From contig NZ_CP019436.1 in assembly GCF_002201895.1 (NCBI RefSeq), positions 571,456 through 635,455 of the forward strand: a stretch of DNA of 64,000 nucleotides, written 5' to 3'. The position numbers were made by a program, and so were the translations under genes. Of the stretch, positions 37,299 through 45,925 are shown in pieces; the stretch's first letter is position 1; each line of letters opens with the position of its first letter. The stretch is from Methanopyrus sp. SNP6 (GTDB taxonomy: Archaea > JAADCQ01 > Methanopyri > Methanopyrales > Methanopyraceae). The notes beneath the pieces are model-generated. The model searched no databases. It was not told the DNA's origin and saw only the letters and a program-made list of their open reading frames with translations.

Positions 37299-37363
37299 TT
37301 ACTGGGTCAAGGTATAATAGAAGATTATGCATAGAGGTGAGTAAGGTGTGATGGGGAGGAGGA

Positions 37364-38437
37364 CTACTCCTTCTCCACCGGGCCCAGGACACTGTCCAGG
37401 GCCTTCTTCCAGGCCTTGGTGGGCACCTCCGGCATCGCGGTGACGCCCTCGCGGACGACGGTTATCGCGCTCACCGGGCACGCCCGGGCGCACGCTCCGC
37501 AGTAGGCGCAGGTCTCCGGGTGTGCCACGATCTTAGTTTTACCAGCCTTACCGCCTTTCTCAAACTCCAGCGCGCCGCACGGGCACACCTCGACGCACAG
37601 TCCGCAACCGACGCACTCCTCGTCGTCGACCTCCAGGGTTCCCTCGTACGGCTTGATCACCTCGATGGCGTCGACCGGGCAGACGAAGCCACACCATCCG
37701 CAGTATACGCAGGAGCTCGGGTCGACGTCGACGGACCCATCGACCTCACTCTTCTCCGGGATCTCGCCGCGGGTGGTACCGTAGCACACCATACAGCCGA
37801 CCTTGATCGCGTCCACCGGGCACGTCCTCATGCATACGCCGCAGTACACGCACTTGTCCTCGTCGACTTCGATGCTGAACTCGGGCTCAGGGTTATCGGC
37901 GCTGGGCTTCGGCCGCTCGACCGTGATGGCGTCGGCAGGACACGCTTCCTCGCAAGCCTTACAATAGATGCACTTCTCCTCGTCGATCTCGATCTCTCCC
38001 ATCACGAGGTCACCGGGTGTCGGAACCTCGCGCTCGACTGTAATAGCCTCCTGCGGGCAGGTGTCGGCGCATAGGGAGCAGTACACGCACTTCTCCTCGT
38101 CCACTTCCACCGACTTCGGCAGCTTAGGCAGTCCAACCTCTGTCATGGGCTTCCCGTTGACGAACAGCTGGATGACGTCGTACGGGCATACGAAGGAGCA
38201 GATGCCACAGAGGACGCACTTACTCTCGTCGACGTCGATCGGGTCCTCTCCCTTGCGCACGACGGCGGACGGTGGTGCCACGGAGATCGCGCCCACTGGG
38301 CAAGCCGTCTCGCAGATCCCACAGGCGGCGCACTTCGACGTGTTTACCACGAGTTCCCTCTCCTCTGCACCCTCCCTGACCACGCGCAGCAGCGGTGGGG
38401 ATACCTCCTTCACGGGTTCTAGCCTGGCTTCCGCCAT
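37364..38437 (-). CDS. fwdF: Polyferredoxin with eight [4Fe-4S] motifs (FwdF-like)
   Basis: 357 residues with eight Cx2Cx2Cx3CP motifs, for example CAACGICETACP, CVLCGICSFVCP, CVYCSLCADTCP and CVGCGLCVEVCP, plus an extra CMVC between the fifth and sixth. Size and number of clusters match subunit F of formylmethanofuran dehydrogenase, which conducts electrons in the first step of methanogenesis from CO2. ATG 38437 follows GGGGGAAA; the frame is open to 38452. No other fwd gene is adjacent, so another polyferredoxin role is possible. Confidence 0.9.
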   Translation of the reverse strand: MAEARLEPVKEVSPPLLRVVREGAEERELVVNTSKCAACGICETACPVGAISVAPPSAVVRKGEDPIDVDESKCVLCGICSFVCPYDVIQLFVNGKPMTEVGLPKLPKSVEVDEEKCVYCSLCADTCPQEAITVEREVPTPGDLVMGEIEIDEEKCIYCKACEEACPADAITVERPKPSADNPEPEFSIEVDEDKCVYCGVCMRTCPVDAIKVGCMVCYGTTRGEIPEKSEVDGSVDVDPSSCVYCGWCGFVCPVDAIEVIKPYEGTLEVDDEECVGCGLCVEVCPCGALEFEKGGKAGKTKIVAHPETCAYCGACARACPVSAITVVREGVTAMPEVPTKAWKKALDSVLGPVEKE

Positions 38438-38489
38438 GTGTGTTTCCCCCAAGTAAATCTCGTTCGCGCCACCCTCAGACCGTCGTCCG

Positions 38490-38499
38490 CTATAAATCG
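38490..38499 (-). promoter_or_regulatory. TATA box for the polyferredoxin gene
   Basis: Reads ATTTATAGC on the minus strand about 55 bases before the start, implying a leader of roughly 30 bases carrying the ribosome-binding site. Confidence 0.5.
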
Positions 38500-38672
38500 T
38501 GTTGTCGACACCTGAATGATGGTAAAGGTTATCTATATTTACATGCGTAAGACGCAGTCCACCTCGGCACCACTAAGCGACAGATGTCCGCTGTCGGCGT
38601 CCTAACTTCACGGATGAAACGGCCGTCTTTCATGTTCCGAAAGGTTTAAGTCCGAAGAGTAGAGGACAGACG

Positions 38673-38879
38673 TTGTGTGGAGTCCGATTGCTACGTCTGG
38701 TCCAGAAGGTTCTGTGGTGGATTCTGTCCAACCTGGAAGAAGTTATCTATACGGAGAACTTACTGCTCCGCGTGGTAAGCCGTACGATCGTTGTGATGTT
38801 GCTACCGATCAGGTTACCGTACAGGTTGTTGAAGACGATCGCTGAATACCTACGACGAGGACTTACATCCACCTACTAG
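38673..38879 (+). CDS. Possible small membrane-associated protein
   Basis: 68 residues from TTG 38673, basic at both ends with a hydrophobic helix RTIVVMLLPIRLPYRLL. A TATA-like GGTTTAAGT (38643-38651) lies about 25-30 bases upstream, so the transcript could be nearly leaderless; there is no ribosome-binding site. Not recognised. Confidence 0.35.
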   Translation: MCGVRLLRLVQKVLWWILSNLEEVIYTENLLLRVVSRTIVVMLLPIRLPYRLLKTIAEYLRRGLTSTY

Positions 38880-39284
38880 AGAACGTTCCGTTTACTTTCT
38901 TGAGATTCCGAGGTTCGCGTTCCCCGTTGCCATGTACCCTACCCGGTGCCCTTGTTTTCCTCCGTCAAGGACGTCACGCGGTGACCATCACGGTTAGTCT
39001 TACGGTTGATTACCGCTCCACTTTTTGGTGCGAGGCACGCTGGTTCGAATAGGGAGTGCGGTTGGCTCACGCAGTGATCCGAGTTTTCAGTCCGATACTT
39101 ACCTGTATGGAGTTTTCCGTAGGTGATGATACCTTCCGATACCGTCAAGAGTCGGGATCGAGGGTTGGTATCATTCGCGAGCGACGGACCGTGGCGGGTC
39201 AGTGTCATAGCGTACGCCCGGTGTACCTAAGTGGTGCACCGCTGTGTAATCCGTCAGGAATCCGATCGGCCGGGGGGTGCCTCC
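38880..39284. other. Upstream region of serA with repeated elements
   Basis: About 400 bases without a supportable gene. ATGATACC (39126-39133) and GGTATCAT (39167-39174) form a perfect 8-base inverted repeat. GGTGTACC (39220-39227) and the palindrome GGTGCACC (39233-39240) are spaced 13 bases start to start, about 45 bases before the serA start. Either pair could bind a regulator. Confidence 0.35.
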
Positions 39285-40853
39285 GTGGCGAAGATCCTGG
39301 TGACGGATCCCATACACGAGGACGCGCTGAGGAAGCTCGAGGAGCTAGGAGAGGTCATCGTGTTAGAGGACGCCGACGAAGAGGAGATCCGGGAGCACGT
39401 GAGGGACGCGGACGCTTGGGTGGTGAGGAGCGGGACGAGGGTGACGAGGGAGATGATCAAGGAGGCCGAGCGCCTCAAGGTCATCGCCAGAGCGGGTGTG
39501 GGCGTCGACAACATCGACGTGAAGGCCGCTACGGAACGCGGTATCATCGTCGTCAACGCGCCGGAGTCGAGCTCGATCTCTGTCGCGGAACACACGATGG
39601 GTCTCATCCTCGCGTTGGCCAGGAAGATACCGCAGGCGGACAGATCGGTACGCCGCGGGGAGTGGGACAGGAAGACGTTCATGGGCGTTGAGCTGGCTGG
39701 GAAGACTTTGGGCCTCATCGGCCTCGGCAGAATAGGTCAACAGGTGGCCAAGCGTGCCAAGGCGTTCGAGATGGAAGTGATAGCGTACGACCCGTACATA
39801 CCGAGGAAGGTGGCGGAGGAGCTCGGGGTGGAGCTCGTCGACGAGCTCGAGGAGCTGCTGGAGCGCGCCGACATAGTCTCGATCCACGTCCCCCTGACCG
39901 AGGAGACGGAGGGGATGATCGGCGAGGAGGAGCTGAAGAGGATGAAGAGCTCGGCGTTCCTGATCAACTGCGCGCGCGGTAAGATCGTGGACGAGGAGGC
40001 GCTGATCAAGGCGCTGAAGGAGGGCTGGATCGCGGGCGCCGCCCTCGACGTGTTCGCCGAGGAGCCGCCCGGCGAGGACCACCCTCTGTACGAGCTGGAC
40101 AACGTGGTCCTGACGCCGCACATCGGCGGCTCGACTGGTGAGGCACAGCGATCGGCGGGTCTGATCGTGGCCCGTGAGATCGAGCGGGTGTTGAAGGGTG
40201 AGATCCCAGAGAACGTGGTCAACCTACCGCTGGCTGGCGTGCCGGACGACGTGAGAGAGCTGATGGAAGTGGGCGAGCGACTGGCCGACGCTGCCGCCCA
40301 GGCACTCGAGGGACGTCTGAGATCGGTTCAGGTTAAGGTGGGTGGTGAGTTCGAGGATCGGGAGAAGGAGGCGCTGAAACGGGCAATTCTGAAGGGATGC
40401 CTGGACCGTGTGTTGACGGATCCCGTTACCATGGTCAACGCGATAGACGTCGCCGAGCGAAGGGGGATCGAGTTCGAGTTCACGGTCTCGGACGAGCTCG
40501 AGGGAGGAGAGGTGGAAGTGGTTGTCCGCTCGGACGAGGACGAGATCTCGCTCAGGGGCGAGCTAGTCGAGGATCGGGTGTACCTGACGTCGGTGAACGG
40601 GTACGAGGTGAGGTTCAAGCTCAGCGGTCCGACGCTCTTCGTGTGGCACGTGGACAGGCCTGGGGTGATCGGGGAAGTCGGGATAATCCTGGGCGAGCAC
40701 CGCGTGAACGTGGCAGCGATGGAAGTCGGACGCCGGGAACGTGGCGGCGAGGCGATCATGGTCATACGGACGGACGAGGAGCCGCCCGAGGAGTGCCTGC
40801 GGGCCATCGACGAGGTCGAACCGGTCCGCCGGGTGGAGCTCGTCAGGTGCTGA
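39285..40853 (+). CDS. serA: D-3-phosphoglycerate dehydrogenase
   Basis: First enzyme of serine synthesis from 3-phosphoglycerate. 522 residues: N-terminal substrate domain, Rossmann domain with LGLIGLGRIGQQVAKRAKAF, then NCARGKIVDEEAL and the catalytic-histidine segment VVLTPHIGGSTGEAQ, an intervening domain, and a C-terminal ACT domain (GVIGEVGIILGEHRVNVAAM) for allosteric control by serine. GTG 39285 follows GGGGGTG. The next gene starts within its last codons. Confidence 0.97.
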   Translation: MAKILVTDPIHEDALRKLEELGEVIVLEDADEEEIREHVRDADAWVVRSGTRVTREMIKEAERLKVIARAGVGVDNIDVKAATERGIIVVNAPESSSISVAEHTMGLILALARKIPQADRSVRRGEWDRKTFMGVELAGKTLGLIGLGRIGQQVAKRAKAFEMEVIAYDPYIPRKVAEELGVELVDELEELLERADIVSIHVPLTEETEGMIGEEELKRMKSSAFLINCARGKIVDEEALIKALKEGWIAGAALDVFAEEPPGEDHPLYELDNVVLTPHIGGSTGEAQRSAGLIVAREIERVLKGEIPENVVNLPLAGVPDDVRELMEVGERLADAAAQALEGRLRSVQVKVGGEFEDREKEALKRAILKGCLDRVLTDPVTMVNAIDVAERRGIEFEFTVSDELEGGEVEVVVRSDEDEISLRGELVEDRVYLTSVNGYEVRFKLSGPTLFVWHVDRPGVIGEVGIILGEHRVNVAAMEVGRRERGGEAIMVIRTDEEPPEECLRAIDEVEPVRRVELVRC

Positions 40854-41284
40854 AGAGCGTGGCCGTGGCGGGTGACCTGGACCGGTTTAGGGAGGTGATT
40901 AAGGAGAGGGGTTGGTCGGAATACTCTCCCAACCCCGCCACGGGCCTCCTCACGGAGCTGGTCGAGCGGTTCTTGGCTAGGTTCCCGGGTGCCGTGGCCG
41001 TCAAGGGACCGGACCGGGAGCGAGGTACCGAGGAGTTCGTCGTCGAGATACCGGGCGGCGACGCGTTCTTGGACGAAATACTGGAGGAATGTGAACGGAT
41101 ACGTGAGAACTTCGAAAGAGAGTTCAGAGGAGAGGTCACGATCAGCCTCGGTGTAGGCGTCGGCCCGGCACCACGCAACCGCCGTCCACTCCGCGAAGGC
41201 GAGTCGCCGGCGGTCCGGAGGGCCCTCGAGGCGCTTCGGGAGGCGAAGAGGAAGGGAGGAAACGCTATCGTAGTCCGGGGGTGA
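40847..41284 (+). CDS. Hypothetical protein with nucleotidyl-cyclase-like C-terminus
   Basis: 145 residues from GTG 40847, overlapping the serA stop by seven bases. The C-terminal part, TISLGVGVGPAP...ALEALREAKRKGGN, has the strand-glycine-helix pattern of the last section of GGDEF or GTP cyclohydrolase III-type domains, but the catalytic part is not recognisable, so this is a weak resemblance. Its TGA overlaps the next GTG (GTGA). It therefore sits in a tightly coupled run serA - this gene - m5C methyltransferase. Confidence 0.65.
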   Translation: MLKSVAVAGDLDRFREVIKERGWSEYSPNPATGLLTELVERFLARFPGAVAVKGPDRERGTEEFVVEIPGGDAFLDEILEECERIRENFEREFRGEVTISLGVGVGPAPRNRRPLREGESPAVRRALEALREAKRKGGNAIVVRG

Positions 41285-42639
41285 CGGAGTTGACGGAGTT
41301 CTGGACGCGGTGCTACGCGCTGGCGGCGAGATCGCTGATCGAGGTTATGAGGACGAAATCGTACCCGGTGCAGTATATCCTCAGGAAGACGCTGTCCGAG
41401 TACGACGACAAGACACAATCCGTGACGCGGAGCATGGTGTACGACGTGCTCCGCCGCTACGGGACACTAGAGCGCGTCGTCGACGACGTCTCGAGGTCAG
41501 AGCTTCCGCCGTTGGAGCGCGCCCTCGTGATGGTGGCTGCGAACGAGGTCCTCTACGAGGGTAAACACTCGGCACCGGTGACGGACTCCGCGACCCGGGC
41601 AGCCAAGGAACTCGGATTGAACCACCGCCGCGTCCACGGAGTCGTCGCGGACCTAGAGGAGTACGAGGGACCGGAACCGGAGGACGATATCGACAGGATG
41701 TGCCTTGAGTACCACCATCCACGGTGGTTCGTCGAGAAGTTCGGTGCCCTCATCGACGAGGACGAGCTCAAGGATCTCATGGAAGTCCACAACGAACCGC
41801 CTGAGTACTATACGTTCCGAGTTAACACGATGGTAACCGACGTAGAGGACGTCCTCCGTGAGTTCGAAGAGCACGGCTTCGAGGTGGAGCGCGGGAAGTA
41901 CGTCGACTACTGTATCCGGGTGAAGAAGGGGCAACCGCTGCGGCTGGAGGAGCTGGAGTGTTGGCGGGAAGGGCACATCGTACCCCAGGACGAGGCGGCG
42001 GCACTGGTAACCGAGATACTGAACCCACAACCCGGGGAGAGGATCGCCGACTTATGCGCCGCGCCGGGCGGTAAGACCACACACATCGCACAACTGACTG
42101 GAGACGAGGCGGAAATCCTTGCCGTAGACGTCAGTGGGGTACGACTCCGCAGGCTAGAACGGTTCGCGGAACGAATGGGATTCGAGAACATCGAGACCCT
42201 ACGCGCGGACGTCCGCAGGCTAGGTAGGAACCCGCGGTACGTGGGTAAGTTCGACCGGGTGCTGTTGGACCCTCCATGCTCCAGTCTTGGAACGCTCCGG
42301 AGCGATCCCGACGTCAAGTGGAAGATCGGGCCGCGAGATATCCGAGAGTTGGCACTAAAGCAGCGTCAGCTCATCCGCGCGGCGGCCCGACTGCTCAAAC
42401 CTGGGGGCGTACTGGTATACTCGACCTGTACCATCACACCCGAAGAAAACGAACTCGTCGTATCCGAAATTATCAAGCGGGATCGCTTGCGTCCCGTGGA
42501 CGTACGTTCGAAGTTCAAGTTCTTACACCCGCCCTTAGGAGTCGACGGAGTATCGTCGAGCTTGGAAGCCGGTCGGATGTGGCCACACGTCCACGGTACT
42601 ACCGGGTTCTTCGTGGCCAAGTTGAAGAAGGTGGCTTAA
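41281..42639 (+). CDS. RNA m5C methyltransferase (RsmB/NSUN type) with NusB-like N-terminus
   Basis: 452 residues. Residues about 1-130 form a NusB-like helical RNA-binding domain. The catalytic domain has RIADLCAAPGGKTTHIAQL (SAM binding), LDPPCSSLGTLR with one catalytic cysteine, and YSTCTITPEENE with the second. It methylates C5 of cytosine in rRNA or tRNA. GTG 41281 overlaps the preceding stop. A second family member without the NusB-like domain is encoded at 57713-58684. Confidence 0.92.
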   Translation: MTELTEFWTRCYALAARSLIEVMRTKSYPVQYILRKTLSEYDDKTQSVTRSMVYDVLRRYGTLERVVDDVSRSELPPLERALVMVAANEVLYEGKHSAPVTDSATRAAKELGLNHRRVHGVVADLEEYEGPEPEDDIDRMCLEYHHPRWFVEKFGALIDEDELKDLMEVHNEPPEYYTFRVNTMVTDVEDVLREFEEHGFEVERGKYVDYCIRVKKGQPLRLEELECWREGHIVPQDEAAALVTEILNPQPGERIADLCAAPGGKTTHIAQLTGDEAEILAVDVSGVRLRRLERFAERMGFENIETLRADVRRLGRNPRYVGKFDRVLLDPPCSSLGTLRSDPDVKWKIGPRDIRELALKQRQLIRAAARLLKPGGVLVYSTCTITPEENELVVSEIIKRDRLRPVDVRSKFKFLHPPLGVDGVSSSLEAGRMWPHVHGTTGFFVAKLKKVA

Positions 42640-43898
42640 CAAGTGAAGGCTATCCCGAATCCCGCTATCCCCGCGATCGTGGGTGGTAGGAGTGTGCGAC
42701 ATGTTCGCTCGAGGATCTCTGCATTACCGAACACGGCCGTCCATAGGTACTTCACGAGTATTGATTCCAGCGAGGACAGTGCGATCAGTACGCCCGCGGT
42801 CGAGGAAGGAAGGGTACCCGAATTCACCATATAGGCTAGGCTCAAGCTCATCGCGTTGCTGCTGGCTAACGAGCCGACCACGGCACCGACGACCAAGCCG
42901 GCTTTCCCCGCGAACAGCTGTCCTATCTTCAGTGTCATCGAGAACCCCGAAATGAGGAGACCTAGCTTCACCGCGGGTTTCAGGGAGAGGGGAGACCGCA
43001 TCCGATCCTTAACGACACGTCGGAGATCTTCCTCGTCGACTTCCGCGCGACCCGACTCGTATACGGAGATAGCGAACCCGGCTATGGCCGCGGGGATCGC
43101 CACGTAAGCCACCTTCTTCACCACGGCTAGGTCCCTCGAGACGGCTGCGACCAGGATCATGTTGCGTAGGATCGCGACGGAAGTCGCGGCGGGTACTACG
43201 GCGGCAGGCACCAAAGGGAGTTCCTTGAACCTCGCCACGACGGTCGCGGTGGTGGCGGAACTGCTGACGAAACCTCCGACCAGAGACGTCGTCAGTACCC
43301 CTCCCCTGACGGACGTCCGAACTCCCAGGTACCCGAGTGCCGTCACAGCGAGCACCAGCAGGACGATCTCCAACACCCTCCTCAGGTTCAGAACGCCCCA
43401 GGGATCCACGGGGCCGGGTGGACAGAGCGGATAGACCAGTGCGGCCAGCGAGAACACCGTCAAGGCGTCCAACACGTCCCTGTCGGACAGTCTCCTCAGG
43501 ACGGGGTGGATCCTCGCCCGGGAGAGGAGTACTACGGCCGTCGCGATCGCTAAAGTGGCTCCTTCTTTGAACCTACCCATTCCGACCAACGCACCAGCGG
43601 CGAACGTGGCCAACAGCGCCAACGGTGTGACTATACCCAACGATCGACGCTGGTACACCCGCATGACGTACATCGTCACGGCCAGCGCGGCGGCCCCAAC
43701 CGACGTCACCGTGGCTATGGGGACGCATCCTAACCTGTAGAAGTACGCGGTGAGTCCTCCGAGCACACCGATTAAAGTGAACGTCCTGAAGCCCGCGACC
43801 CGACGCGCGATGTGAGCGTGCTCGCGCTCGAGTCCCACCACCATCCCTACCGCGGCCGATAACACCAGCATCTGTAGGAACCGGAGGTACTCATCCAT
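42636..43898 (-). CDS. MgtC/DUF4010-type membrane protein
   Basis: 420 residues with about 12 hydrophobic segments. The N-terminal VGMVVGLEREHAHIARRVAGFRTFTLIG is the conserved loop of MgtC/SapB-related proteins, and the C-terminal half (GLVVGAVVGSLASSNAMSLS) fits DUF4010. Function of the combined family is unknown; transport or membrane stress roles have been suggested for MgtC relatives. It converges with the methyltransferase gene by four bases and is divergent from the LarC-like gene. Confidence 0.82.
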   Translation of the reverse strand: MDEYLRFLQMLVLSAAVGMVVGLEREHAHIARRVAGFRTFTLIGVLGGLTAYFYRLGCVPIATVTSVGAAALAVTMYVMRVYQRRSLGIVTPLALLATFAAGALVGMGRFKEGATLAIATAVVLLSRARIHPVLRRLSDRDVLDALTVFSLAALVYPLCPPGPVDPWGVLNLRRVLEIVLLVLAVTALGYLGVRTSVRGGVLTTSLVGGFVSSSATTATVVARFKELPLVPAAVVPAATSVAILRNMILVAAVSRDLAVVKKVAYVAIPAAIAGFAISVYESGRAEVDEEDLRRVVKDRMRSPLSLKPAVKLGLLISGFSMTLKIGQLFAGKAGLVVGAVVGSLASSNAMSLSLAYMVNSGTLPSSTAGVLIALSSLESILVKYLWTAVFGNAEILERTCRTLLPPTIAGIAGFGIAFTC

Positions 43899-43925
43899 GA
43901 CGATATCCTCCCGGGGGCAACCTGA

Positions 43926-44456
43926 ATGGGGTTGGACTACGAGCCTTCACACTTGATGTTACTGGTTACGGTATTGGACGATCGGGACGGCGAGGTGCTG
44001 GGCGACGCGATTCAAAAACTGATCGAGCGCGAGGAAGTACTCGCGTGTCACGCGGTCCCGTGTGTGACGAAGAAGAACCGGCCCGGACACGTCCTGGTGG
44101 TTTTAGTGGACGGTGGTGAGAATCCCGACCGGGTAGCGGAGGACGTCGCCCGTGACATCATGGTGTTAACTGGGTCAACGGGTGTCGACAGGTTCGATGC
44201 CGATGGTGTGTACTCCGTACCTTCCAGGTTCGAGGACGTCCGGGTGGTATACGGCGAGCGTGAATGGAGGGTCAGCGTCAAGATCGCGGAGACAGAGGAA
44301 GGAGAAGTCGTCACGGTGAAAGCGGAGTTCGACGAGTGTCGTGAGATAGGTGAGGAGACGGGGATCCCACCGCGCGAGGTGAAGGCCATGGTAGAGGCCG
44401 CCGCGAGGGTCGGGGGTTGGGTCGACCTCAAGGATCGCGAGATTAAAGTTCGGTAA
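43926..44456 (+). CDS. Stand-alone LarC C-terminal-domain-like protein
   Basis: 176 residues. The order of elements recalls the C-terminal (DUF111) part of LarC, the enzyme inserting nickel into the pyridinium-dithiocarboxylate cofactor: LLVTVLDDRDGEVLGDAIQKL, VTKKNRPGHVLVVL, then a middle strand pair, RVSVKIAE and VKAEFDECREIGEETGIP. In some microbes LarC is made as two pieces, and this would be the second. The N-terminal piece is not in the window. ATG 43926 starts 27 bases from the divergent DUF4010 gene. Assignment from pattern memory. Confidence 0.65.
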   Translation: MGLDYEPSHLMLLVTVLDDRDGEVLGDAIQKLIEREEVLACHAVPCVTKKNRPGHVLVVLVDGGENPDRVAEDVARDIMVLTGSTGVDRFDADGVYSVPSRFEDVRVVYGEREWRVSVKIAETEEGEVVTVKAEFDECREIGEETGIPPREVKAMVEAAARVGGWVDLKDREIKVR

Positions 44457-44489
44457 GTGTCCAGACCCAGTGGCATAACGGTATGAAAA

Positions 44490-44660
44490 AGTATCCCCGG
44501 ACCGTGGGGCCCCCTCTCATCCCGGCGCCTCGCGGCGTCGAGGGGGCCCCGCCGACTTGTACCGGGGGTCCGTAGCGGACGCTCATCGGATCGGCTTCGG
44601 CCACCTAGCGCCCGTCCCTTGAGGGAAGTTAGCGTGAAAGGCCTCCGTCGGCGCCGCAAT
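44490..44660 (+). ncRNA. Candidate structured RNA
   Basis: A 326-base gap contains a perfect 11-base inverted repeat, GGGGCCCCCTC (44506-44516) and GAGGGGGCCCC (44540-44550), flanked by a possible outer pairing of CCCCGG (44495-44500) with CCGGGG (44562-44567). Downstream are a cUUCGg-type hairpin GGC-TTCG-GCC and a small hairpin TCCC-TTGA-GGGA. No sequence typical of RNase P RNA or SRP RNA was found. Strand and ends are guesses. Confidence 0.4.
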
Positions 44661-44782
44661 CATCACGTGTCAGGTTCGGGCAAGAGTCTTCATCGGCTAA
44701 ACTACCGACGATGGCGTAAGATTTGAAGATCTCGCTCGAACGCCACGGAGGACCAACAGCGTAGAGAAGGAGCCCGTCCGCT

Positions 44783-45925
44783 TCAGGGGCGGAGGATGTC
44801 GATCTTCTCCTCTTCGACGGCTTCGATCGCTCTCTCCATCAGTTTCTTCGCGAGATACGCCGAGGATTCACGAACGATGATCTGGAGCCTTCTCCCTTCG
44901 ACTTCGAGTTCCCCTAGATCGACCTCGACCGCCGGGCAGAACTCGTGACAGTATCCACAATGGAAACAGTCACCGGTCCGGAGGTCACCGTACGGATACG
45001 GGCACTTCTCCTCGAGTCGGCAAGGGTCACAGTTCTCACAGCGATCCGGGTTCCAATGGATGGTCTCTTGGATCCACGTATCGGCGTACGTGGCCTCCTC
45101 TACTGGTGTTCTGTCGGAGAGCCTAGCGATCGGTAGGGCGGCGTCGGAGTGATCACGCTCCAAAAGCGGAAGCGTTTCCTCGGTAACCGCTATCACTGAC
45201 GCGACACCCGCGATATTCTCCGGTCCCGCGGATGTCCTATACTCGCCCATGAACGTAGGGTCACACTCGGTGAGATCCGCGTGAAGTGTTAAGTTAGGGC
45301 GTTCCCGGGTGCTGCGGGTACCTCTTCCAGTGATGACCCCGGGAGCCCCACAGAACAGTACACGTCGGCCGGGTCGATGGAGGCGGAGGTCCGGATCGTG
45401 TTCCAGAGGGTTGTAACCTCCGCACCCGCTGAAGGATGCCTCCCCGGGTTCCAGAGGTCTCGGTGCGAAGATAGTCGACGCGGGTCGTTCGCCATCGTTG
45501 AATATCGCGGAGTAGTTACGGAAGCACGCACGGGTAGACGCGATCATCGCGCGTTCAAGCTCATCTAGGCCGACTGTTACCTCATACTCACGACCGTCGT
45601 CCGATACGGCGACGACGTCGAACTCTTTACCCTCCGCTATCGTGCGGAGTAGGTGCGCCCCAGAAACGTCTCCATGAGCTGTAGCCGGGACCAGACACTC
45701 GATGAGTCCGAGGCGCTCGTTAGGGCACGGGCCCACGGGTACTCTTATACCCTCTAGGTATGCTTCCTCGAATCGACGCACCTCACCGGGTTCAGTGATG
45801 CGAAAAGACAAAATCCCATAAACTCCACTCATCAATCCGACAGTGGCGCAAGTGACGGCATCGACGGATCGACGTTCACCTTCGGTCATGTCCCAGAACT
45901 CGTCGATACGTACCACGGTAGGCAC
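44783..45925 (-). CDS. Methanogenesis marker protein 16 (DUF39/HcyBio type) with ferredoxin-like domain
   Basis: 380 residues. Family elements: VDAVTCATVGLMSG, VPVGPCPNERLG, ATAHGDVSGAHLLR, FSGCGGYNPLEHD and GVITGRGTRS. These belong to the DUF39 group that includes homocysteine-forming sulfur transfer enzymes. The C-terminus carries CENCDPCRLEEKCP and CFHCGYCHEFCP, two Fe-S-type cysteine groups. GTG 45925 is chosen because GGGGGATC precedes it at a good distance; the frame is open to 45994. A role in sulfur or methanogenic cofactor metabolism is inferred from the family. Confidence 0.85.
   Translation of the reverse strand: MPTVVRIDEFWDMTEGERRSVDAVTCATVGLMSGVYGILSFRITEPGEVRRFEEAYLEGIRVPVGPCPNERLGLIECLVPATAHGDVSGAHLLRTIAEGKEFDVVAVSDDGREYEVTVGLDELERAMIASTRACFRNYSAIFNDGERPASTIFAPRPLEPGEASFSGCGGYNPLEHDPDLRLHRPGRRVLFCGAPGVITGRGTRSTRERPNLTLHADLTECDPTFMGEYRTSAGPENIAGVASVIAVTEETLPLLERDHSDAALPIARLSDRTPVEEATYADTWIQETIHWNPDRCENCDPCRLEEKCPYPYGDLRTGDCFHCGYCHEFCPAVEVDLGELEVEGRRLQIIVRESSAYLAKKLMERAIEAVEEEKIDILRP

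Larger units (their letters stand above)
36865..37363. other. AT-rich, C-depleted intergenic tract
   Basis: About 500 bases after the ParA-like pair. Over 37021-37260, a hand count gives roughly 35% G+C with only about 6% C on the plus strand against about 29% G. It contains a GTCGC-GAAA-GCGAC hairpin near 36937-36950, two copies of TCGACATT around 36967 and 36987, and a tandem repeat at 37269-37298. No convincing gene; a 30-codon frame is listed separately. Confidence 0.6.

Noticed and set aside
35053-37363. Integrated element using tRNA-Val as attachment site
   Set aside because: No second copy of the tRNA 3' end and no integrase gene were found in the gene-poor region downstream.
44048-44659. 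203-codon minus-strand frame over the LarC-like gene and the structured region
   Set aside because: Low-complexity arginine-rich translation antisense to a credible gene.
44490-44660. RNase P RNA or SRP RNA
   Set aside because: The conserved sequence blocks of either RNA could not be found on either strand.
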